A DNA stretch of 64,000 nucleotides. Source: Musa acuminata AAA Group (taxonomy: Eukaryota; Streptophyta; Magnoliopsida; Zingiberales; Musaceae). The position numbers and the translations under genes are program-made. Shown one piece after another: positions 31,301 to 44,160 of the stretch. The DNA is taken from the NCBI RefSeq assembly GCF_036884655.1, contig NC_088330.1, positions 37,430,501 through 37,494,500 on the forward strand, in the 5' to 3' direction. The notes beneath the pieces were generated by a model. It was given only the letters and a program-made list of their open reading frames with translations. It had not been told where the DNA came from and did no database searches. Positions within the stretch are counted from its first letter, which is position 1; every line of letters starts with the position of its first letter.

Positions 31301-34300
31301 TTGCACGATAATAACATCAATCATAACAGCTGCAGTAAATAGCATTACTCTAACAGCTGGAAATTGTGTATTTCCATAAAAGCACAATATAAAGACTAAA
31401 AAGAATAAAAATGCCTCCGTCATCAGAAGAACTCTGTTATTTTAATCCTTGTTCTCCGTCAGTATAGTACCACATGGAAGAAACTAAAAACATGTCACAC
31501 AGAAGGAGGCAGTATCATTTTTCATACAATGGCATGCATTTAGAGTGAATGGAACTAGACCAAAAAAATGTTGACTACAGTTCACTTGTATCTACTCTTT
31601 ATAAATTACAGATAAAAACAAGGATCATTTATCAATAATAAAAATCAGCCTTTTGAATCTTTTAAAAGAAACCATTTGTTTAAATAGGTCCAGGCATGCA
31701 CTGAGCAGAGTAAATCTAGCATGTTCCTACCATAGGACCACTAGATACAGCTGGACGGTTGGTTGGTGACTGGTCTACAGACCAATAGGGTGATTGCTAA
31801 ACATGGAGCTTTGTTCCCCATGGAATTGCAGGACTCCCCCCAAACCCAGCTGGTGTTGAAGAACTTTTATTCAAATTCCAAACGATGGAGAAGCTGACGT
31901 CTGGCTTGCTCAAATATATAGGTTGTGGAGCTAATGCTAATGTCGGGTAGGACAATTGGTTATTTGATGCTCTTATTGCTTTAAAACCTACTTTTCTAAA
32001 TGTGAATGCTAGTTGGCACATATTCATGTAGCTGATCTCCTTTAAGATGGCTCTTGGGCTTATCATTTAGTCCTGTGGCAATGAGCAGGATTATTGATGT
32101 CAAGGTTCTAGATCTTGCTCTGGTACCAAACCAGGCCACACATACCATGTGTTGGCAAATCCTAATCTGACAAGCATGGCTCGAACTGGAAGAAGAGAAA
32201 GCAGATGAGGAAGAGGAGCAGAAGGCGGTGCAAGAAGACAATGCCAAGGAAGGGGAGAAGAGGTGGCATGTGTATCTTGAGGAGAGGACGTGGTAGGATC
32301 AGTGATTTAAAAAGCGCTAGGCGCCAAAAAGCGCCAAGGTCCAAAAACGCCGAAGGCGCTAAGCGCTCGCCCGAGCGAAGCGAGACGCTAAAATATAAAA
32401 ATATATAATATAATTAATAAATATAATTATTTAAAATTTTAAATTAAATTATGCTATTAAATTAAGAAAATCTATTAACAGTATTGAAAATTAATAATTT
32501 CAAATAAACCTAACAATATTAACAGTATACAGTATATTGTTAACAGTATACTGTATACTGTTAACAGAAGGAGAAGAAGTGTAAGGGGGTGCTGAGCCTA
32601 CTGACTGAGAAAAGAGGAAGCAGCAGTGGCAGCGGAGTGTAAGGAGGCAGCGGCAGTGACGAGCGACAACAACGGCAGCGACGAGCGGCGACAACGGCAA
32701 CGACGACAGCGGCAGCGGCAAGAAGCAGGAGCGGGAGCAAGAGCAAGAGCGGCGAGCAGCGGGAGGCGCGAGCGGCGACAGCGGCAGCGTTTGCGAGCAG
32801 CAACAGTGGCGACAGCGGCAGCATTTGCAAGCGGCGACAGCGACGAGCAGCGGGATCGGGAGCAGCAACGGCGTGGGTTAGGGTTCGGTTGTCACTTATA
32901 GCAGTTTTAGTTGGTTCGATTGAACCAACTAACCATCACATATAAACCATCAGTTTTAGTTGGTTCAATCCATTTTGATGTCGAAAATAGAACAAACACA
33001 TACACTAGTTATATTGAAAAAACTACATTTTCCATATGCGCATTCTTCACATATAAACATGTTTAAACTTTAAACTATGAATTCTGGTACAGAGTTACCG
33101 AAAGGAAAAAAAAATGTATCGATGATCCTGATAAAAGTGAGCAAAAAATAGTGTATTAGTTAGGAAGATGAACAATTGGTTCCACAAAAGGTGAGAACTT
33201 ACTTTCTTAAGCATTCATCATAAAATCCATAAACTTGTGTAATCTGCAATGTGATGCAATAGTATTTAGTTTAGATCTATAAGGAAAAAAAAGTAAGACA
33301 AAAAAAAAGATATGCTGATATATCTAATCTCCAGTGCAGTCAATTTGATTTGGTTCATTACAAAAAAATATATCAAGCTACAAAAATATAGACCCAATAA
33401 TGTCAGCAAAAATAAGAAAGAAATGACATGTACCTGACGACTCTCATGATTTCCTCTAAGAATAGTGATTCGCTGAGGATATCGCACCTTGAGGGCCACC
33501 AAAAGCTGGTCATACCAATCAACATGTTATATACAAGGATGTAAAGTTACATAAACAAATAAACAGAATGTTCTAACAGAAGCAAAGATGTGCATCCCAA
33601 TTAGAAAATTTTATTCATTTGAGTTCAACACTTAGAAACATGGCACACTGTAACATTCAACTCAGATGGCATAAAATGAATATAGCTTATCAGAGAACTT
33701 TGAAGATAAAATTCAAATTTCTGGGATTCTATCCTCATGAAAAACTTAGCTTATACCATGGTCCCAGCACAAGGTCAACCATATGTTCAAGAGCAAGGTC
33801 AGTAGATAAATTGCCTCGAACCACAAATTTCTAGAACTTCACAAGAAAACAATATCTTGTTTCAATATGATATTACCATTTAACTTTGCCAGCCACACCA
33901 TTCAAGGTTAAAAATAAAGTGGCAAACATAGAGCAATTCAAGTACATAAATGCATGTACAGACACAAAAGTAACGCCACAGAGAGGTACCATTGATCACC
34001 ATGTCATGCAAATCGATGATTAGGATTATATAGAGTAGCATGTAGATATACCTGAGGCGAAGCAACTAAATGATGTATATTAGGAATGCCAGTAATGGAA
34101 CAATGGCATCATCAAACATGAACATTTATTCCATGTTGGGACACGTACCAGTATTAAAAAAAGAAGAAAATCAACCTAAAAATTAATAGATCTCTACAAC
34201 ACTAGCATCCACCTATTTCAAGTCAATAGCATTAAAGTTTTTTTAACATGTTTTCTACATGCTAAACAACATAAGTTAGACATAGCTGTCCCACACAATA

Positions 34301-37300
34301 AAAGAAACAAGTGATGCCTTTTATCAAATACTAAACTTGGAAATGGCAACAGGTATATCACAACATTCAGTAGTTCCTATGAGGCACGTATTTTGACACT
34401 ACATAGCATACATGCACAACAGAAATAGAACACTTGCAGCATCTACAATATTGCATGGAGAGTAGATTGTAAAAACCTTCTAAAGCTAATAAGGAATGCA
34501 AAAAACTTGTATTTCCGAAGTAACTGAATTGAATAAGAAGTTTCTATGCCATCTAATGATGCACATCATGGACTGCTTATCATCTTCTGTTTGTATTTTA
34601 AAAGTCTTTGCACACGTATATACATATATGGACATGAATCTCTTTGTATATTGTAAAAAATATCTATATTATGTTTACTCTTTTGACCATTAAAACTTTG
34701 GTTTTTTTGTCAAAGGATGGGTAAAATCTGCACACAGCTTGAATTTTAAAACCTTGGTCCTGATCAAAGTCCTGTACTTGACTGACATCTAAGCAAAATA
34801 ATCACAAATGCCCCTATCAACCATAAGACATACTTCCAACAAGAGCAAATAAATTTATAACCATATCATCAGCACCAATATCCTGAAATAGATGGGAAGA
34901 CAACCAACAAATAACAAGAGGACTTAATATTAACTTGAAAAATCAATAAAGAAACAGATTAAACTATTTCAAAGTGAAACAAAACAAGAGATATTTTTTC
35001 TTTACTACTCATAACCGTATATCACAACCGTATAAAAAAACTTAATTTTTTTATGGGTTGATATAACTGATGGTTTAATGGTATTTCTTAAGTTTTTTAT
35101 CTTCTTAAATAAAGACCAAATGAGAGTGCCTCTTTACAAATTCATGAGAAAGAATAGTAAAGTCTATTATTATAAAGTTTTAACCTCCTAAGACAAGCAA
35201 TACATTTTTTTAATTAGACTCCAGGTTACCAGTATATTTGTCATGTATATGCACAACTATATTAATAATATGAGCATAATGAACTGATAATAAGTATATG
35301 ATAAATTAATGTTAACTCAGGACTAATTTGATTACAAGATATAGAACCATTTCATCAGCATGTACTATATTAAAATGTAGGCCTTCATATCTTAACAGAC
35401 TAAAAAGTCTGTTGACTTACAATTGAGAAGTTCATAACTACTTGATCTAACCATGGGTTGTTAGTAATATAATTTCCTTTACACTAAGTTGTATTTCCTA
35501 AGTTAATACTCTATAGTTTCTAATTTATAGCACTCCTGAAGTGCCTCTTAAGCTGCAATTTCAGCCAAATGTTGAGCACACAATTTGCAATTATCTGGAA
35601 CACAGCATACCCCATCCTCTTGTCAGTACATTGCTCGAATATTATCATTGACACAGTATTGAAGCATATGCTTTGCTATACATACCTTATTTCAGCCCAT
35701 AACAGAATTTTTGGAGTTAGAAAATAATCCATGATATTTCAATACCTGAAATAACATTTGTATATTATCGATTTCTAGTTAAATCCACTATATTGCAATC
35801 GAGATCCCATCTCCTTTGACTCAAAAATAATTACAGCCCATAGCTACAACTTCCCATGAGGCTAATTCCAGCTTCAACTCCCTTCATCCTCCACTGAAGA
35901 ACACCTCATCATTTACAAGGAGCATTGGCAGTGACACTAACAAGAGACCAAAAAGGTCCGAGGTTCCTTCTTGCCCTATAAACACACAAGGAAGATGCTG
36001 ATGATCTGTTTGGGAGAAAAAGAAAATGTTAACATTCACGAGCGCACCAACAATATCTAACTGATCACTTCTTACAAACAAAATATTGTTTCATATTTTG
36101 TGAAATATTTACATTTAACAAATGTAATACCATGTTCTTAGTTCACAAATTAATGCTACAAAGTCCTAATTAATGCCCTGAAGTCAATTTGATATTCATC
36201 CATAAACACTGTGCACCCATTTGTTTTTTTAATGTATTGAGAACCTCTCACTACAGTATGTATACTCCTAGTGATTGTTAATCATAAAATAACTATTAGA
36301 AAGTTAATTGCCATTCACAGAATAACAATTAGAAAGCTCTTAGTACCATGATGAATGCTACAAAGTCAATACAAGTAATACTATAAATCAATATAAAGAA
36401 CATAAATCAACTTGACCCTCTATTATCTCCAGAAGAACTATTGAGAAAATAATCAAAATTCTAGAAACTGACATTGATCAATTAATCTTTCATGTCACTG
36501 TAGCATGAATCCTGTGCAATGCATAGGTTGACAGCTAGTTTGAAAAAACTTTATGAACGCGGTCATCTATATATCCAATGCATAATTGGAACAAAGGAAA
36601 TTTTATGCAATGAGATATTTCAAGAAAAACCACATGGAAAGTTATGGGTAGTAGCACAAGGTACTTGAAAATTTGTTTACCACTCCATGTCAATAGCTAC
36701 ATACTATACTGACATGGAAGTGACACATCAAATAGGTAAAATTTTGCTTTTTACAACTTGATGAACATGTTCATACTTTAGCCCGATCAACTTGCTTGGC
36801 TAAGATAAAGGACATAAGTTCAATAAACTTGCCTTATGCTGGGCCCATGGTTTTAATCAAGGCAAGGTGTCTAAATCAAACCATGTCACGACCCTCAAAT
36901 AGTCACTGACTCACTGTATTCCTTTTGGTCAGAGGAGATTGAGACTTTGAAATAGTCCAACTAAACAAGGTATTTTTCCCATTTTTCTCTCCTTTTCTTT
37001 CTTTCTCCTAGTTGCTTTTCTTTACACTTTATTATCCTCAGACATACCCATGCCAACATGGCTATTCTACATACCTTACCAACAGCAGTGCCTAGTGCTA
37101 GCAGCCAAAGGCATTTCAATGGAAGGGAGATCCTTGATAATACCTACTTTTAACTTGCAATTAAAGCTAGCAATATCTCCACATGTGCAATGTACATGGA
37201 AATGTAGCGGAAATCATTTCTTTAGTGTTCTTGTTTACAATTCACAGAATATATCTTACCGAGACGAATGCTTAGGATTATATCTACCAATGACAATGAC

Positions 37301-40300
37301 CTTAAGTGCCTAATCCTGAATATATGAATTAAGAAGGTTTTCACATTATATCTAGAAATGCATCTATGACGTAACCAACAAAAATCCAAAGCATGGTTTC
37401 TCCGACCAAGGACCAGTACCATACAATATAGCTCAGTAACGGTCAATAGTCTTATTTCATGAGATCAAGTGATACATGGTAGTATACCATCCGGTGTTTA
37501 GATACCATACTGATCCAACAACTTATCAAAATCAAGATTGAACCTGTATTTAAAACCTTGCTCCAAAGTTTTATTGAAGACAGAAGTCAAGCAAATTTTA
37601 CTTCTTTGCTGCAGGAAGCAACATGTATCAGAGGCATAAATGCCAAAGAACTTACAGAAGGCAACCAAGAACACTTGCTGACAAGCAAAGCACATATATG
37701 TAAGCATGCATCATATAAGTGTATGCTTACAAGCATTCTCCATGATTACAAACAAAAATTGCTTTTGATAAAACAACGTATCCAACATCTTAATAAAATC
37801 AGAACAGGTTGTCTATGCTAGGTTTGAAAGAAAAAGCTTCCTGCCCTGGAAGCAGTGTAGTCATGCATTCTAATAAGAAAATGGCACAATTTTTGTCTAT
37901 TAAAGTCAGTACCCCAGATATGTAATGAATTCAAATATTACTTGCAATAACAGCATAACAAATAGTATAGTCTATAGTTGACAGCAAAATAAGAAAGGAG
38001 AAATTTTCTTACCGTAACAGTTTCAACAGAATAGTATCCACGATCTACATAATCGCCCATAAATAAGTAATTTGTATCTGGACACTATCAACAATAGAAA
38101 GGTATCATCAATCCCACAGCTAGATTTAGAAGCACAACTTGTACTATCTATCCAGATACCTAAATCACATAGTTTCATCATATTTAAAAATAATAGAGGT
38201 ACATACAAGCAGAGCAGCTAACAAAATGTAGTACCTTCCCTCCAATTCGAAACAGTTCTGCAAGATCATGAAATTGCCCATGAATGTCACCACATATCGT
38301 CACAGGACTCTTCACAGGCTGCAATGAAGTAAATTACGTCCGTTAACCTGGCCCAAAAATTATTCATCTATTTCATCAGTGTAAGAATGGGAAGATGCAC
38401 CTATTTATAGATCAGAAGCTACCAGAAACAAAAGCAATCACATGAAAAGCAAAACTTAAAGGCATACAAGTTGATGATCGAGAGGAAATCACTATCGAGC
38501 ATGTCTGATGGGTTCAAATCGCATGCTTGAAAATAACCTTCATAATTGAATTATAACAGAGATCTGCTAGCAGCAGTTGACTGCCCTCACAAATCTTTAC
38601 ATTGATCAGGGCTACTTATAGGTTTGCAACCTTGTGCGGTACCTATGAGACAACAGATTGAATGTAGGCCTCCCAAAATGTACTAAAGGCAAGCAAATGT
38701 TTCCACCATATAATTAGATGATGGTTCAGTGAAACTAGGGAACTTGTTTCTTACAAAAGTCTACAATGTTTATTTTTATTTCTAGTTAGGTTGAAGCGTA
38801 ATGAAAAAATGATAAATTTAATTCCAAGACTTCTTCCAATAAAATATAGGGTAAGTCTTAGTGGAGCACATTCAAAAATTCAAGTCACAAAAAAACTTAT
38901 TTTCTTGTAATGTTAAGCTTATGAACAAAGACCTTTCCCAAATCCCATATTGGCGGGATCCGCATGTGCTAGACCACCAGTTTACTTCTTCAAAGTAGAT
39001 GAACAAGACATTCAACAAAATAAGGTTATATGTATCACAAAACCAAATAATATTATGGTAGCCAGTGTCTAGCAAACATTATAAAGAAACCAAATCAAAA
39101 CAGCAAAAGTACCCGATGTGACAGGAATTAAAAATAATCACAGATTAAAGAAGAATAACGCACGGACTCCCATTAATATAGGCAAGAAATGCCTAATTAT
39201 TAGCTCCAAATAAGTTAAGAGAACTTTGAACCGAAAGATCTTAAAATCAACTTATTTTAGCAGATAATTGTGAAAAACAAGGCAGCCAAAATATTTGAAG
39301 CTAAAATCAGGATTATGAACTTGAAAGCATCTGAAAGGAAAAAAAAAAGGTGGAAAATTTAGAGCTGCCACTTTCTAAAATATTAAATGATGAAGCATTT
39401 GAACACACTAAAAGTACATTTCTTTCAGAAAGGGATGTAATAAAGGAACAAAAAGGCTAATTTAAATTCTTTGACCCTTAACCATAATTCATCAGCATTC
39501 AGCAAGCTAAAAAATCAGATACTTTTACTGTCATAACAACTGAACAAACCCGAACCGTATCTTAAGAAGCTATCATGAAAGTTGAAGGTCCTGCCACAGC
39601 CAGCCAACAGGCAAAGTGCTCAGACTCCTTTTATCCAGAAATTTATAGAAACAAGAAATCCTGTGATCAATATAAAATTGGTCAATAAGTATGTCTTACC
39701 TGAACATTGCTTTCTTCCATCAATACCTCTTTGGCCTTCTCACACAAAACCCTAACCTATATGACAATATTATTATTAGATCTCGAGACAAAGTTCATGA
39801 TCAAAACCACAATTCTACCAATAACTCATAAAAAAATGCAGAAGTCATAATCAGATGTGTAATGTACAAAACTGAAACAAATTTGTCTTACATATTTATA
39901 CAATTATTCTTAAGTGTTAGCCACAAGGGACAATAATAGATACAAGAAATTTGCTTCCACAACAGACAAAATAGACAATTAGAAATGCATATAACAAATT
40001 TAACAAAAAACTTTCTTATGGCCATTGCAAGCCAGGGACCACAATTTTGATGTATTTACATGCACATCTAAAGTGCAGGGAGCAGGAAGAAGTTCAGTGA
40101 ACTAGGAAAACAGTCCATCCTGTAATCTTAAAATATTTTGGGATGTAAAAAACAGCATGACTTCTGAAGGGTCACAATCAAGAAGGTAAGGGAAGACAAA
40201 AGAAAAAGGAAAAGGAAAATAAACTTGGTTCTCAATTTAGACAAGTTCCTGCCAGACTCAAGCAGTTGATCAAAAGTTTGGAAGATGCAAAAAAATCAAC

Positions 40301-41317
40301 ACATTGATGGTCTAGAACATAAAAGTTGATGCTTAGTTTTTTGTAGAAAGATTGATCTAATCTTACCTATCTTTGCTAATCCATGGGTCATCACAAAACT
40401 AAGGCAAGCGTCTTAGCCATCACCACCCACGTCCGCATTTCAGGTTCATGTAAGAGATGCCAACTCTCCATAATCCTTGAGTAACCAATGCAGCAAGAAT
40501 GCCATCTTTGCTTTATTTCCAATTAATAATTTGAAATTACATATAAGAATTAGCATGCTCATTTATCTGTAGCCTTATACAGGTGTGCCCATCTATTGCA
40601 TATAGGCATGAGTTCTCTATCTGTAGATATATGTTTCTTCCAATTCATTAGTATGCATTTCCTTTTACAAAACCTCATTCTGAACAGTTTTCTATCTTTA
40701 AAAACATTATTAAAGCCAAAAAACCTTACCAATCAGAGTCTTTATTGCATGAATTATGACAATGAACGAAGCACTATAAATTATGTGAGACATAAACCAA
40801 TTAACTCGATATCATTTCTCACATTTAACAATCTTAAATTTCCTTATACCTTGCAACTGAACAACAAAATAATAACTGAATAAAATACATTATCCCAACA
40901 GATCAACCATATGTCTCTCGTATAAATCGTTAGGCGTCTACAAAGGAAAAATAACTTTGATCAGATCCAGCATAGGTAACCAAATGTCCACAGAGAAAAG
41001 GCCTAAATTCCTCGGAAATACTACCTATTTCTTTGCAAAACTAGTATTCCTAGATCGTACACTAAGTCCCTAACTTTCTAACAGAAAACACATCAACCGA
41101 CCCTGATCCGTCGAGATCCACGGGGATTCGACCACCATAACCAGGATCAAACAGCAACCGCCCATAAAATAAGCGTTTAAACACAATCGCACAGCGATCG
41201 GATACGTCGAGAAAGAACAACCTCCTGCTCGGAGAGCGGCTTGCACTGCATGAGCTGCTCGATCTGCTCGTCGAGGTTCCCATGGCGGCTGGGCGCCGGC
41301 AACGCGTTTGCGCTCAT
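28307..41317 (-). CDS. PP2A: Serine/threonine protein phosphatase 2A catalytic subunit (subfamily II type)
   Basis: Eleven minus-strand exons: 41317-41222, 39756-39700, 38318-38235, 38084-38013, 33505-33434, 33243-33203, 30254-30188, 29489-29298, 29215-29126, 29040-28933 and 28372-28307. All are GT-AG and in phase, encoding 314 residues. Metallophosphatase signatures are intact: GDIHGQ, GDYVDRG and LRGNHE, with later metal-ligand His in [10 protein letters not shown] and RAHQLV. The canonical PP2A tail PDYFL, the carboxymethylation site, is present. The N-terminus [10 protein letters not shown] followed by [18 protein letters not shown] resembles the Arabidopsis PP2A-3/-4 branch. It removes phosphate from Ser/Thr in A/B/C heterotrimers in cytosol and nucleus. 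The intron pattern and 13-kb span reflect large, repeat-invaded introns (for example 33506-38012); no coding damage was seen. Confidence 0.96.
31790..32125 (+). mobile_element. LINE (non-LTR retrotransposon) ORF2 tail relic in PP2A intron 6
   Basis: On the plus strand, antisense to the host gene, the reading gives [29 protein letters not shown] and then [13 protein letters not shown]. Further on it gives [11 protein letters not shown]. This order matches the segment after the reverse transcriptase of plant L1-type ORF2, usually 'IG(D/N)G...W.D.WL...P...F......V..L'. Stops show decay. No poly-A tail or target duplication was delimited. Based on remembered family motifs. Confidence 0.5.
32300..32960. 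repeat. GC-rich dispersed repeat block (GCGC motif, palindrome, GCAGCG tract) in PP2A intron 6
   Basis: Three parts follow each other. At 32307-32395 a GCGC-rich segment reads AAAAAGCGCTAGGCGCC and CGCTCGCCCGAGCGAAGCGAG. At 32521-32565 there are GTTAAC/GTATAC palindromes, with 13-bp arms 32539-32551 and 32553-32565 around one base. At 32620-32870 lies a GCGGCAGCGGCGAC-rich tract. It stands out from the AT-rich intron and recalls repeats common in banana relatives. It is not coding, although it opens frames on both strands. Confidence 0.5.
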
Positions 41318-41339
41318 CTTCCTCTCCTCTGCAGCCCGC

Positions 41340-41400
41340 GGGACGCCACGGGACGCGAAAAAAACCCTAACCCTAGATTTCTTCGTCGCCTCCCGGTTCC
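41340..41400 (-). promoter_or_regulatory. Double telo-box (AAACCCTAACCCTA) upstream of the PP2A start
   Basis: AAACCCTAACCCTAGA at 41362-41377, 45 bases upstream of the ATG at 41317, contains two overlapping telo-box cores. It lies in the probable 5'UTR or core promoter. Telo-boxes are known in promoters of growth-linked plant genes; activity here is inferred. Confidence 0.4.
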
Positions 41401-41524
41401 AAGGCCCTCCCTTTCCCTCCTTTCCCTTACAGAAATCTTTCCTTCCCTCGAAGGCGAGAAATGGCGGAAGAGCCAAAAAGAAAAAGTAGGGGAAGAAGAG
41501 TGAATTAAAAGAGGAGGAAATCAA

Positions 41525-42390
41525 TCGATCCTTCGTCCATTTAATCGTGTCGGGGAGAGGGTTGGAGTACTAAAACTGTGTTCCCGGAATTGTCAAGGGA
41601 TTAGCTGTATGGACTCAAGCAGCATTAGAGTTATGTTATGCGGTGGCAAAATTTCAGTGGTGGATTCTTAAACGTTTGTCGGGTGGGTCTTGTCTTTGGA
41701 TGGTTAATTATCGCGTAGGCTGCTCGGAAGGACATTGCTGAAGAGATGCGCATTGCAATATTTACAATTTTACCATCAGTGACATGTACGCTTGATGATC
41801 TACTGGAGCTTCTCCCCTTACAATCATCTCACCTGAATTAATTAGACATTAAGATCAAAATTGCATCAGTACGAGACATTGTTCTTTTTGTTAACAATGA
41901 ATGGTAAGATCATAAAATTCTTAGATTCATGGATGTTTCTACTATAAAAAAAGTTATTTCGACCTTTGTTTATCATCCATGAACAAATATGTGGTGATTG
42001 AATGGTAGGATGCGGATACATGTTAACAAAATAGTTAAGTATAAAATATCAATAATGTGCAACAAACTTAGTCATCAGATTTGGTGTATTTTGCTCTTTT
42101 TATTCATCGGTAGATTTGACCTAATTTTGTCCTTTATTTGGCATCCATGAACAGATTTGGTTTTAATTGTTTGATCGGATGCTAATATATGAACTAGTTC
42201 TTAAATAGGGCAAAGATATATTCTCTACTCTTATCTATAAAACTTACGCTAGCGTTTGTGTCTGATAATGTCAAATGATGCGAGTATCATTGTACTCTTG
42301 TTTTATCCTTTTTATATTTGTCAAAACAGATAGTCTCACAAGTGGATTCCTTTACAAGTAAACGAGCGGCTCAAAGAGAAAATGTCTTAG
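41525..42390. other. Intergenic region upstream of PP2A, no gene seen
   Basis: Between the phosphatase leader and the left arm of the inverted-repeat element. Moderately AT-rich, with no frame of recognisable family and no clear repeat. Confidence 0.5.
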
Positions 42391-44160
42391 TAGTTAACTA
42401 CATATTACCCCTGGTTAGTTACCTTTAATGTTTCAATTCCTATACCTTAAAAAGTTATATTGGTTTCTTTATAGTTACGAAAATGAAATATCTAGATTTA
42501 TTTGTACTAAGGATGTCAGTTTTACTGGCGGATAAAAAGATAATTTTAACGTTCAACGACGGACGATGGCATTGCGAGCGTCAACGCCGATGCAGTTGCC
42601 TAGCTGCCTCTAATGACAATAAAGTCTGCTCTCACCGCGATACCACCTGCCTCCACAAGGAACACGTCGCATGCCTCATCATCGCTCACCCCCTCGCCAA
42701 TGTAGATGGTGATTGCTGCTCCCCATCCCCCGCTCTTCTACCCTCTTATTCTCTTAGGAGCAGCACCTTGAAATCCCCAAATCCCTCCCCCACCCATTTG
42801 CAGCTAAGGATGCCTCTGCACACCCCTTCCTCCGCCTCTCTCTCCCGGTTTGCTCCCACTTAGAACTCTCCACCACGCGCAAGAAGTACTTCATCGCCAC
42901 CCCCAACCCATTCATGGCTGTGTTCGGCCTCTACTCCAATGGCCTCCCATATTATGATGATGATGACGTAGACGAGCTCTTGTTAGTGCCCAATGCCACG
43001 CCACATAGGGTGTAAATTAAAATTCATTGATTTCTTCTTCCTCCATCTCCAATGCATTCATGAGAAATTGATGATGGAAAAAATAAAAAATAAAAACAAT
43101 GATCTATTATTGTTCTTCATCGTGTAATCAACGAATCATTTCATCATTGTTCATTCTGTAGCTCACTCAACTACCTACTAGGAAACAGTGATTATGGTTG
43201 ATCGCATCACCATGTGCAATCGAAACCTACTAGCAGACTGATACTGGACCCTTCGAAGAGCCCTCGCTTCTTCGCATCCTCCCCAAACCCATGCAACAAT
43301 CGGAGAGGTACATGGTCCAAGTGCCTAGGGACTTGGTCCTCTACATCCCGTCGGAGGGCAACACTAGTTGCGCGAAGGCTTACTCTCACACGATGGACAT
43401 CGTGCCATAGAGGGTGGTGTCTGTTATCAACCCAATTGCTTCAATGGCCTCCAGCACGATGGACACCACCCTCTTTGGCGTGACATCGAGCACTAACCGA
43501 AGCTCATCCACGTCATCATCGTCATGCAGGAGGCCAATGGAGTAGAGGGCAAGTGTCGTCACAAATGGGTCAGAGGAGGGCGACAGAATGCTTCTTGTGC
43601 ATGGTGAAAAGTTCTGAGTGGGAGCGGATTCGGGAAGGGAGGGGGTGGACAAAGGCATCCTCAACCACAGCAGCAGAGTGAGAGAGGGATTTGGGGATTC
43701 TAGGACACTGCTCTCATGAGAATAAGATAGTGAAGGAGTGGGGGGATAGAGAGTGACCACCACCATCCGTATTAGCGTAGCTTGGGTGACGATGAGGTCA
43801 ATGATGCGCTCCTTATGGAGGCGGGTGGCGTCATAACGAGAGCAAACCTTACCATTGTTAGAGGCGGTCAGACAACTGTTAGCGTTGACACTAGTGACAA
43901 TGATGTCCACCACCACAAACGTTGTCCATCATCGAATGTTAAAATTATCTTTTTATTTTTTATTTTTTATTTTCGTCAGTAAAATTAACTAACAAAATTA
44001 TCTTTTTACTTTTTATTTTTATGATTTCATTAATAAAATTAACAATGTTAGTATAAATAGATCGGTTACTTTCGTAATTATAAAGAATATTAATATAATT
44101 TTTAAAATATAAGTATCGAAAAATTAAAAATAAGTACCGAGATAATATGCAATTAACTCC
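42391..44160. mobile_element. Non-autonomous transposon-like element with ~600-bp terminal inverted repeats
   Basis: The left arm (about 42391-43015) matches the reverse complement of the right arm (about 43480-44160), with divergence, almost from end to end. The outer ends share GTTAACTACATATTA against GTTAATTGCATATTA. Inner landmarks shared by both arms are 'gataattttaac', 'CTCATC', a CCCCCACTC-type tract and GACGA(T)GAT...DVDEL coding-like text. The spacer of about 460 bases lacks a transposase. Long arms with no transposase suggest a foldback or Mutator-like non-autonomous element. Flanking target duplications could not be fixed by eye. Confidence 0.65.

Noticed and set aside
32500..32901. 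Overlapping Ala/Ser/Cys- and Arg/Gln-rich open frames on both strands
   Set aside because: All arise from the GCAGCG-type repeat in a PP2A intron; they lack any conserved order.
38460..38535. tRNA-like B-box (GGTTCAAATC) at about 38514
   Set aside because: No matching A-box, acceptor stem or cloverleaf could be built upstream.
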